From: an uncultured Prevotella sp.
Lineage (GTDB): Bacteria > Bacteroidota > Bacteroidia > Bacteroidales > Bacteroidaceae
Direction of reading: 5' to 3'
Assembly: GCA_934219025.1 (NCBI GenBank)
Contig: CAKQDG010000128.1
Span: forward strand, 1 to 5,033
Length of the DNA stretch: 5,033 nt
This document shows, one piece after another, positions 1-5,033 of this stretch. The notes beneath the pieces are model-generated. The model was given only the letters and a program-made list of their open reading frames with translations, was not told the DNA's origin and ran no database searches. The position numbers and the translations under genes are program-made. Every line of letters begins with the position of its first letter. Position 1 is the first letter of the stretch.

Positions 1-411
1 AAATATGAGGCTTTCTTGAAGAAACTCTATTTCTTGATTAAAGATGACGAGATTCAAGGTCAAGATGGAAAGGAACCTGGTCTTGCCGACGCCATCCATG
101 CATTCAAATGTCTGTGGAACTTGAAGTATTCCACGGATGATGATGGCAAGAAGTTCTCTACTTATCTCCAAATGGTGAGAAACTGGAGAAATGACGAAGC
201 TCATAATGCACCTTGTTCGTCAGATGAGGAAGTGAATGCAGGTATCAAGGTTGTGGTGGCTTTGTATCTCTATGTGACAGCTTACTCCATAACAGACTTG
301 GAAATGGCAGGTAGAGATGTGGATGGAGTTGCTGATGTAGTTCCGTATAAACTTCCAGAGGATAAAGGGGCTTCTTATGCCTTTGCGGCAGAAGAAAAAC
401 ATCGTGATTAG
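1..411 (+). CDS. C-terminal part of a HEPN-domain protein (5' end outside window)
   Basis: The reading frame is open from the first base and ends at TAG 409-411, giving 136 visible residues. The true start lies upstream; the in-frame TTG at 16 is unlikely to be it. The visible part is a mostly helical segment with R-N-D-E-A-H at visible residues 63-68, preceded by N-W. This matches the HEPN signature R-N-x3-H, whose Arg and His form the RNase active site in catalytic HEPN proteins. A hydrophobic helix follows (about residues 78-95), then a polar tail. HEPN domains are common in toxins and phage-defence proteins, and also at the C-terminus of some helicase or restriction subunits, so the missing part could be such a protein. 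A strong hairpin with a T-rich tail follows the stop, which argues that this gene ends its own transcript. HEPN assignment is moderately sure; the whole-protein function is unknown. Confidence 0.7.
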   Translation, partial: KYEAFLKKLYFLIKDDEIQGQDGKEPGLADAIHAFKCLWNLKYSTDDDGKKFSTYLQMVRNWRNDEAHNAPCSSDEEVNAGIKVVVALYLYVTAYSITDLEMAGRDVDGVADVVPYKLPEDKGASYAFAAEEKHRD

Positions 412-418
412 AAATTAT

Positions 419-460
419 ATTAGTTAGTGTAGAAAGGCTGCACTAACTAATTTTACTTTT
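419..460 (+). terminator. Probable intrinsic terminator after the HEPN gene
   Basis: A perfect 11-bp inverted repeat (419-429 with 441-451; core arms TTAGTTAGTG and CACTAACTAA) lies 8 bases after the stop codon. Three further pairs (430:440 as G-U, 431:439, 432:438) extend it to about 14 bp with a 5-base AAAGG loop. The tract TTTTACTTTT follows directly (451-460). Hairpin plus T-run is the layout of a rho-independent terminator, although the stem is AT-rich. Its symmetry and overlap with the next promoter mean it could also be a protein-binding operator. Confidence 0.65.
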
Positions 461-461
461 G
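454..461 (+). promoter_or_regulatory. Bacteroidota -7 promoter element for the nuclease-helicase unit
   Basis: TACTTTTG followed by C matches the Bacteroidota primary-sigma -7 consensus TAnnTTTG exactly. Transcription would start near 467-470, leaving a leader of roughly 10-13 bases before the ATG at 480. No clear -33 TTTG is found at the usual 19-21 base spacing; that interval falls in the hairpin loop and second arm (about 430-445). The element overlaps the terminator tail, so the end of one transcript and the start of the next would be packed into about 60 bases. Confidence 0.5.
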
Positions 462-472
462 CAATCAAAATA

Positions 473-478
473 AAGGAG
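473..478 (+). promoter_or_regulatory. Unusually close Shine-Dalgarno-like AAGGAG before the nuclease gene
   Basis: AAGGAG sits one base from the ATG at 480, much closer than the usual 5-9 bases. No alternative in-frame ATG lies nearby downstream, and the N-terminal residues from 480 look domain-like, so the start is kept. The motif may be weak or fortuitous, since Bacteroidota initiation often relies on A-rich leaders, and the bases before it (CAATCAAAATA) are A-rich. Confidence 0.35.
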
Positions 479-479
479 T

Positions 480-1484
480 ATGGAAAAAATAGCAAGAATC
501 TGTTGGAACACTCATGATTGGAAGAGACCTTCGGGAAGTGAGGGTAAATCTCTGTCTGATGGCTCTTATGAGAAGAAAATAGGTTTTGGACATGAGGAGT
601 GGATATTGGATGATTCACGAATCTATGCCCCCGATGGTTATCACTATGGCTTTTTGCAGCCAATGAACGTGGCGAGCGGAAAGCATATAGGTGCTGTTTA
701 TGACATCCATCTTTTCTCTATCTCACCTTTGAAACAGAAGGTATATGTTGGTTGTCTTCATCATGCTGTTGGTGTATCGCCAGAGGAAAGCAAGATGGTT
801 TACCAATATTACAAGGAAAGGGGATGGATTGAGGAAATGAAGGATGAAATCCGATTTGCGGGTGGAACAGTCAAGGACATCAAGCCCAAATGGTTCTTTA
901 ATGTCAAGTTCAAGTTCTCTGAGGCAACTCTCAACTATTCTAATAAGCCAATCTTGGCTCCTGACTCGATTCCTGGTCATCGATACAACCTCATGGATAA
1001 GAAAAATGACTTTGTTTTTGAGAGTGACGAGGAAGGAAAGGTGAAGGTGCTTGACACAAGTTGCTTCATAAAGACTACCGAGAAAGGTGAGGTGTTGGTT
1101 GACCCATTGCATAAGAAAATTCAAAATGCCGTCGCAGAATTAATCAAGGAAGAGTATGTACATCCTTATGTTGAGACAGGACTTTCCGATGCGAAAGGAC
1201 AAAGAGTTGACATCAAGGGAATCTTCAAAGAAACAGGAGAATGGCATTATTTTGAAATCAAGACGGATTCCGCAAAGAAAAGCATCAGGGAAGCATTGGG
1301 ACAGATTCTTGAATATGCCCATTATCCGAATATGAGAAGAGCTACTAAATTGTTCATAGTTGGTCCGCAACAACCAGATGATAAGGATGCAGCCTATATG
1401 GAGTTCATCCGTAAGACTTACGGCATTCCTGTTTGGTTTAGATGGTACTCCTTTGAACAGAATAAACTATATGATGGAATATAA
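480..1484 (+). CDS. PD-(D/E)XK nuclease-like protein with an uncharacterised N-terminal domain
   Basis: This 334-residue protein probably cleaves DNA and may supply target recognition for the adjacent helicase. The C-terminal third (about 205-334) carries a PD-(D/E)XK pattern. Asp244 lies in Q-R-V-D-I, Glu259 and Lys261 in Y-F-E-I-K-T after a W-H-Y-F strand, and a helix with Q275-x3-Y279 follows (G-Q-I-L-E-Y-A-H-Y). A further strand reads K-L-F-I-V-G. The N-terminal region (about 1-130) includes C-W-N-T at 8-11, P-S-G-S-E-G-K-S at 17-24 and G-F-G-H-E-E-W at 35-41. From memory, similar N-termini occur in nuclease-like proteins of bacterial defence loci, but I cannot name the family. There is no signal peptide or membrane segment, so it is cytoplasmic. 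The gene is 16 bases upstream of the helicase on the same strand, so they are very likely co-transcribed. The nuclease fold is fairly sure; specificity is unknown. Confidence 0.75.
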   Translation: MEKIARICWNTHDWKRPSGSEGKSLSDGSYEKKIGFGHEEWILDDSRIYAPDGYHYGFLQPMNVASGKHIGAVYDIHLFSISPLKQKVYVGCLHHAVGVSPEESKMVYQYYKERGWIEEMKDEIRFAGGTVKDIKPKWFFNVKFKFSEATLNYSNKPILAPDSIPGHRYNLMDKKNDFVFESDEEGKVKVLDTSCFIKTTEKGEVLVDPLHKKIQNAVAELIKEEYVHPYVETGLSDAKGQRVDIKGIFKETGEWHYFEIKTDSAKKSIREALGQILEYAHYPNMRRATKLFIVGPQQPDDKDAAYMEFIRKTYGIPVWFRWYSFEQNKLYDGI

Positions 1485-1500
1485 AAAGAAAAGAATATAT

Positions 1501-4500
1501 ATGGAAAAAGTGATTTATAAGACGTTGGCAGAGTGTGAGGCAGCCATCAATACTCTGAAAGTTATAGGTGTTACAGTCCCTAATTGGATGGAAAAGCAAC
1601 ATCAAGAGTTGAAGGCTGCTGTAAATTCCAAGACCGTGGTGACAAATACTGACACCCCTATTTATGACACGTTGGTTGCCAATTATCCTTATGGCAAGAT
1701 GCCAGAGGAAAAAATCAAATGTATCAAGGACACGGTCAGCCAGTTGCTTGAAGATGGAGAACATGCCGAGGAACCAGGTTTGTTGCTTGGTAAGATACAG
1801 TGTGGTAAGACTGATACGTTTGAGGACATCATCGGTCTGGCTTTCGACAAAGGCATTGACATCACCATCGTCTTTACCAAGGGAACCAAGCCTTTGGCGC
1901 AACAGACTATCATGCGTATGAAGAAAGATTATCGTTTCTTCAAGCCGTCTGATAACTTGGATCAGAAAGCCACCATCAACATCTATGACATCATGAAGGT
2001 GTGGAACAACTTGAAGCAAGCAAAGGTGGAAGGTTGCAAGACGGTTATTGTTTGTAAGAAACAAGCAACCAACATGAGCCACTTGATAGATATGTTCTCG
2101 AAAAACTGTACTTTCTTGAAAAAGAAGAAGGTGCTCATCGTTGATGACGAGGCAGACTTTGCGAGCAGAAACTATCGTTCGGTCAAGTTACAAGCATTGA
2201 AGGATGAGGAAGGAAATCCGATAGCACAGGATGCAGAGACTGAGATGGCTAAAATCAGCCAGCAAATAGATGATTTCCGCAAGATACCTGACTATTGCCG
2301 TTATCTTCAAGTGACAGCCACACCTTACTGCTTGTATTTGCAGCCACAAGGAGAGCTAAATCTCAACGGTAATGTGGTGAAGCCATTCAAGCCACGTTTT
2401 ACCAGTATCGTTCCTGTTCATGCAGCCTATATAGGTGGTCAGCAGTATTTTGAGGAATCTCAGAATCCAGATTCGATGTATAGTCATCTGTTCCATCAGA
2501 TTGACCAAAAGTGTATTGATGTCCTTGGACATGAGGATAAGCGATACTTGAACAATGCTGTTTCATCAGCAAACATCTATGGTTTGACATATGCGCTTAT
2601 TTCATACTTCATGGCTACGGCAATTCGACGAATCCAAGAGCGCAATACCAACAATAGGGATTATAAGACCAGTGCGCTGATTCATGTTGAGTTGGATAAG
2701 AAAAACCATGATTGGCAAAGTCGTGTTATCAATCGCCTCATAGATTCCATCAAGAGTGCCATCGTGGAGGAAGACCAGTCTGACCAAAGAATCTGGGCTG
2801 CCATAGATGCTATCTATGATGACTTCGCCGAGTCAAATAGAAAAGGGCGTGAAGAGAAACTAATCTCTGTCGATTTGCCAATGAAGGAGGATGTGATGGA
2901 CGAGATCCGTAACATCTTTAATCCAAAGAAGAATAACTATCATGTGCAAATAGTCAATTCAGATGAGCAGGTGGAGTCTCTTTTGGATGAGGAAACTGGA
3001 GAATTGCAGTTAGATACCGCTGCCAATATTTTCATCGGTGGCAACATCCTTGATAGGGGTATAACTATCAAGAATATGCTATGTTTCTTCTATGGTCGTA
3101 ATCCAAAGAATTTCCAGCAAGACACGGTGCTTCAACATGCTCGAATGTATGGAGCCCGTTCCAAGGAGGATATGGCTGTGACAAGACTTCATACAACTTC
3201 CACCATTTATAGAATCTTAGTCCGAATGAACGAGCTTGACAATCAGCTTAGAGAGTGGTTCTTGGAGGGAAGAGATAAGGGTACGGATGTGAACGCCGTG
3301 TTTGTTGGTTATGACAAGAACATCAAGCCTTGTGCAACACAGAAGATAAAAGCTTCCAATGCACTGACTTTGAAAAAGCAGATGCGTATGGTTCCTGCTG
3401 GATTTTGGACAGGTAGCAATACAGCCATCAAGAAGACGATTGCGCAGATTGACGAATTGATTGAAACATCCCCTAACTTCGATAAGAAGGATGAGAGTGG
3501 CTTCTTTGAAATGGATTGTGAGACAGTAAAGCAAATATTGTCATTAATAGAGAGTACTTTCGTGTATAAGGATAGTGGTAACATTCATAACCTTGACCGT
3601 AAAAATGACATCAAGGAGATGCTTTGTGCGTTGGAGTATTGCGCAAGCAAGTCTGGTGGAATGGTTTATGTCTTGCAACGCACCAATCGTAACATGAAAC
3701 GACTCAGAGCTAATGGTGGTTATATTGATGCTCCTGATGATGGTCGTACAGATGTAAGACCTTCTCGTGAGAAAGCCATAGATATTCCTGTTGTTATGCT
3801 ATTGAGACAGGACGGAAAGAAATTTGTTGATCCTGCTACTGGTGAGAACATAGGCTGGAACGATGCGTCATTCTACTGGCCTGTGCTAATGAGCCAGCAG
3901 AATATCAATCCTGTTATGTTTGCATTGGAACAAGGGAAGAAGAAAAAAGAGGCTGCTACAGATAATTCTGGTATTCTTGATGGCATAGATCCTAAAGACG
4001 TACTTTGTCTTACTTTTGGAGGAGACCTTGAAGATTCTTTTGGCCCTGTTGGAAGTGAATACGTTTATGGTAAAAACTCTCCTTGTGAGACAAGAAGCTT
4101 AAAGGAGAGTACAGCATCAAGGTATATTGAAAAAGATGAAAGGGGAAATTGGAAACTTAATCCAAAAGTACCTTTCAACGAACATCAGGATCATGGACTC
4201 TATTCTTTTAATGATGGAATTTTTCCATTTGTATTAAAACCTTATAAATATATGTTGTTGAGAAACAAAAGAGATGCAACTGCAGACTTAATACTTTTGG
4301 AACTTTTTCCATCAACTATGTGTAAGGCTATTCCTGAAGGTTCATTGAATGAAAATGGAGACCTTATAGATCGTGATACCCTAACTATATTGCTTCATGG
4401 AAAAGATACTATTCTTGCCAAGGATATGACAGAAACAGAGTTCACTGATAACAGCATTACGCAGTGGATTTTAGTCTATTATGTTCGCAAGGTTGTTAAG

Positions 4501-4569
4501 TTTATTCCTTGCAAGGTAGATTGGGACAAAGTATTTGCCGATCAGAAAGAAGATAATGTGGATGAGTAG
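1501..4569 (+). CDS. Z1-domain superfamily II helicase/ATPase
   Basis: This 1022-residue cytoplasmic protein is an ATP-driven DNA motor or remodeller of the Z1 type, a family linked to restriction-like defence loci. Visible motifs are: Walker A G-K-I-Q-C-G-K-T at 97-104; Walker B V-L-I-V-D-D-E-A-D at 211-219 (DEAD-type motif II); motif III T-A-T-P at 272-275; S-A-L-I-H-V-E at 391-397 near the start of the second RecA-like lobe; and G-G-N-x2-L-D-R-G at 513-520 followed by Q-H-A-R-M-Y-G-A-R at 545-553, the Z1 hallmark and likely arginine-finger motif VI. Residues 554-1022 form a long C-terminal region with no motif I recognise; its last 200 or so codons are noticeably AT-richer. The ATG at 1501 is preferred because an A-rich leader (1479-1500) precedes it and it clears the upstream stop by 16 bases. 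ATGs at 1471 and 1474 would overlap the nuclease gene and remain possible, suggesting translational coupling. No nuclease motif is evident here, so cleavage probably comes from the neighbour. Confidence 0.88.
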   Translation: MEKVIYKTLAECEAAINTLKVIGVTVPNWMEKQHQELKAAVNSKTVVTNTDTPIYDTLVANYPYGKMPEEKIKCIKDTVSQLLEDGEHAEEPGLLLGKIQCGKTDTFEDIIGLAFDKGIDITIVFTKGTKPLAQQTIMRMKKDYRFFKPSDNLDQKATINIYDIMKVWNNLKQAKVEGCKTVIVCKKQATNMSHLIDMFSKNCTFLKKKKVLIVDDEADFASRNYRSVKLQALKDEEGNPIAQDAETEMAKISQQIDDFRKIPDYCRYLQVTATPYCLYLQPQGELNLNGNVVKPFKPRFTSIVPVHAAYIGGQQYFEESQNPDSMYSHLFHQIDQKCIDVLGHEDKRYLNNAVSSANIYGLTYALISYFMATAIRRIQERNTNNRDYKTSALIHVELDKKNHDWQSRVINRLIDSIKSAIVEEDQSDQRIWAAIDAIYDDFAESNRKGREEKLISVDLPMKEDVMDEIRNIFNPKKNNYHVQIVNSDEQVESLLDEETGELQLDTAANIFIGGNILDRGITIKNMLCFFYGRNPKNFQQDTVLQHARMYGARSKEDMAVTRLHTTSTIYRILVRMNELDNQLREWFLEGRDKGTDVNAVFVGYDKNIKPCATQKIKASNALTLKKQMRMVPAGFWTGSNTAIKKTIAQIDELIETSPNFDKKDESGFFEMDCETVKQILSLIESTFVYKDSGNIHNLDRKNDIKEMLCALEYCASKSGGMVYVLQRTNRNMKRLRANGGYIDAPDDGRTDVRPSREKAIDIPVVMLLRQDGKKFVDPATGENIGWNDASFYWPVLMSQQNINPVMFALEQGKKKKEAATDNSGILDGIDPKDVLCLTFGGDLEDSFGPVGSEYVYGKNSPCETRSLKESTASRYIEKDERGNWKLNPKVPFNEHQDHGLYSFNDGIFPFVLKPYKYMLLRNKRDATADLILLELFPSTMCKAIPEGSLNENGDLIDRDTLTILLHGKDTILAKDMTETEFTDNSITQWILVYYVRKVVKFIPCKVDWDKVFADQKEDNVDE

Positions 4570-4617
4570 AAATGGAGATTATAACTACGTATAATTTGGG
4601 GCTCATCACTCCATTTC
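4569..4617 (+). other. Hairpin directly after the helicase stop codon
   Basis: GAAATGGAG (4569-4577) pairs perfectly with CTCCATTTC (4609-4617). Nested inside, ATTATA (4578-4583) pairs with TATAAT (4590-4595) around a six-base loop. This branched RNA structure could stabilise the 3' end or help termination. There is no T-run after it, so it is not a canonical intrinsic terminator. Confidence 0.4.
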
Positions 4618-4655
4618 CTGAATGAACCTCAAACAAGCATTATTACGTCCTCGTT

Positions 4656-4693
4656 GATAGTGTGAGGGGTAAGCATCGACCCCTCACACTATC
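4656..4693. repeat. Perfect 15-bp inverted repeat
   Basis: GATAGTGTGAGGGGT (4656-4670) and ACCCCTCACACTATC (4679-4693) are exact reverse complements separated by the 8-base loop AAGCATCG. As RNA this is a very stable hairpin and could terminate or process the helicase transcript, but no T-run follows. As DNA it resembles a REP-like or other dispersed palindromic element. A related second unit lies immediately downstream. Confidence 0.8.
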
Positions 4694-4694
4694 T

Positions 4695-4755
4695 CTCACA
4701 CCTCAGATCCCCGATAAACAGAGGCTTTCAAGACGATTGGTGAGGGTGTGAGGGT
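4695..4755. repeat. Imperfect inverted repeat related to the upstream palindrome
   Basis: CTCACACCTCA (4695-4705) is complementary to TGAGGGTGTGAG (4741-4752) with one bulged G (4744), around a loop of about 35 bases. The right arm continues as GTGTGAGGGTAA (4746-4757), a near-direct repeat of GTGTGAGGGGTAA at 4660-4672. The block therefore holds four related copies of a TGTGAG(GGG) motif, in the order plus, minus, minus, plus. Confidence 0.65.
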
Positions 4756-4878
4756 AAAATCACTAAAAAACATAATACAAAGTGTTGCGCGTCATTTCGT
4801 CGATGACACACAACCCTATGGAAATAAAAATTATTGAATAAAAAACGATAAGAGTACATACGAACTAAAACTTTTGTG

Positions 4879-4886
4879 TAATTTTG
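4879..4886 (+). promoter_or_regulatory. Bacteroidota -7 promoter element for the response regulator
   Basis: TAATTTTG followed by C is an exact match to TAnnTTTG. A start near 4892-4895 would give a leader of about 42-45 bases. No good -33 TTTG is present at the standard spacing (the interval reads roughly AGAGTACATA). An A-rich tract at 4823-4846 could act as an upstream activating element. A missing -33 is compatible with an activator-dependent promoter. Confidence 0.6.
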
Positions 4887-4923
4887 CATCCCGAAGATTG
4901 TGGTATGATTTTTTATCAGAGTT

Positions 4924-4928
4924 AAGGA
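4924..4928 (+). promoter_or_regulatory. Ribosome-binding site of the response regulator
   Basis: AAGGA lies 8 bases before the ATG at 4937, a normal Shine-Dalgarno spacing, which supports that start. The stop codon of a six-codon upstream ORF (4905-4925) overlaps it. Confidence 0.5.
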
Positions 4929-4936
4929 TAAGTCTT

Positions 4937-5033
4937 ATGTATAGCTTGTTGATAGTAGAGGATGATATAGCCTATTCTGTGATGATGCAGAAATGGCTTC
5001 AGAAAAAAGGATTTGACGTAGACAAGGTGAGTA
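4937..5033 (+). CDS. N-terminus of a response-regulator receiver protein (3' end outside window)
   Basis: Thirty-two codons are visible, beginning M-Y-S-L-L-I-V-E-D-D. A hydrophobic first strand ending in V-E-D-D (residues 7-10) is the standard opening of a two-component receiver domain and supplies the acidic pocket that binds Mg2+. An amphipathic helix follows (about 11-23, with S-V-M-M-Q-K-W-L) and then K-K-G-F-D-V, the usual start of the second strand. The phospho-acceptor Asp and any output domain lie beyond the window. The style of this opening resembles NtrC-like sigma-54-dependent regulators of Bacteroidota, but that is inference from memory. The gene has its own promoter and ribosome-binding site and appears unrelated to the nuclease-helicase unit. 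Confidence 0.8.
   Translation, partial: MYSLLIVEDDIAYSVMMQKWLQKKGFDVDKVS

Larger units (their letters stand above)
4570..4936. other. 367-base intergenic region between helicase and response regulator
   Basis: No long reading frame on either strand looks like a gene. In order it contains the post-stop hairpin, a GC-richer block of inverted repeats (4656-4755), an unremarkable stretch around 4760-4815, an A-rich stretch (4820-4850) just upstream of a promoter, a -7 element (4879-4886) and a leader with a ribosome-binding site. The repeat block, with its TGTGAGGG and CCCTCACA runs, is unlike the AT-rich surroundings. It probably marks the boundary between the defence-like unit and the next gene. 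Confidence 0.7.

Noticed and set aside
723..1124. A 133-codon reading frame on the - strand
   Set aside because: It is fully contained opposite the nuclease gene, with no domain signal and no promoter.
480..1484. HNH endonuclease
   Set aside because: The G-H-E-E-W segment contains His and Glu, but no zinc-finger-like HNH pattern follows; the D...E-x-K...Q-x3-Y pattern fits PD-(D/E)XK better.
1360..1500. Extension of the helicase upstream to a TTG at 1360
   Set aside because: It would overlap the nuclease gene by 125 bases, and the added residues look like out-of-frame translation. ATG 1501 has an A-rich leader and non-overlapping placement.
1438..2082. A 214-codon reading frame on the - strand
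   Set aside because: It lies opposite the end of the nuclease gene and the motif-bearing start of the helicase gene. It has no recognisable domain, so it is a shadow frame.
4656..4757. CRISPR array
   Set aside because: The repeats are inverted, of unequal spacing and too few; there are no regular direct repeats with unique spacers and no cas gene.
4791..4807. Short inverted repeat GTCAT...ATGAC
   Set aside because: It has only five paired bases around a seven-base spacer and no supporting element, so chance is likely.

Overview
The window most likely comes from a Bacteroidota (Bacteroides/Prevotella-type) chromosome. Two intergenic sites match the Bacteroidota -7 promoter element TAnnTTTG followed by C (454-461 and 4879-4886). 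Base composition is moderately AT-rich and Shine-Dalgarno use is inconsistent. All genes seen are on the + strand. No rRNA, tRNA, CRISPR array, transposase or integrase is visible.

Layout. Positions 1-411 hold the C-terminal end of a protein that begins upstream; it ends in a HEPN-like domain with the RNxxxH motif. A strong hairpin with a T-rich tail (419-460) follows, and a Bacteroidota -7 element (454-461) overlaps that tail. Next is a two-gene unit. Gene A (480-1484, 334 aa) has an uncharacterised N-terminal domain and a C-terminal PD-(D/E)XK nuclease-like fold. Gene B (1501-4569, 1022 aa) is a Z1-type superfamily II helicase/ATPase with Walker A, DDEAD, TATP and arginine-finger motifs. 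The 367-base gap 4570-4936 has a hairpin right after the helicase stop, a cluster of inverted GTGTGAGGG-type repeats, and a -7 promoter. It leads into a truncated response-regulator gene (4937 to the window end).

Interpretation. A PD-(D/E)XK protein next to a Z1 helicase recalls the restriction-like or anti-phage loci in which Z1 helicases are found. A HEPN-domain gene immediately upstream fits a defence island. Gene A would be the DNA-cleaving and perhaps target-sensing subunit, and gene B the ATP-driven motor. The MutL-like ATPase, cytosine methyltransferase, Vsr and AIPR partners often seen with Z1 proteins are absent from this window. They may lie upstream, or this may be a compact variant. 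The response regulator and its promoter look like a separate, probably resident, chromosomal gene, so the repeat cluster may mark the right edge of the accessory block.
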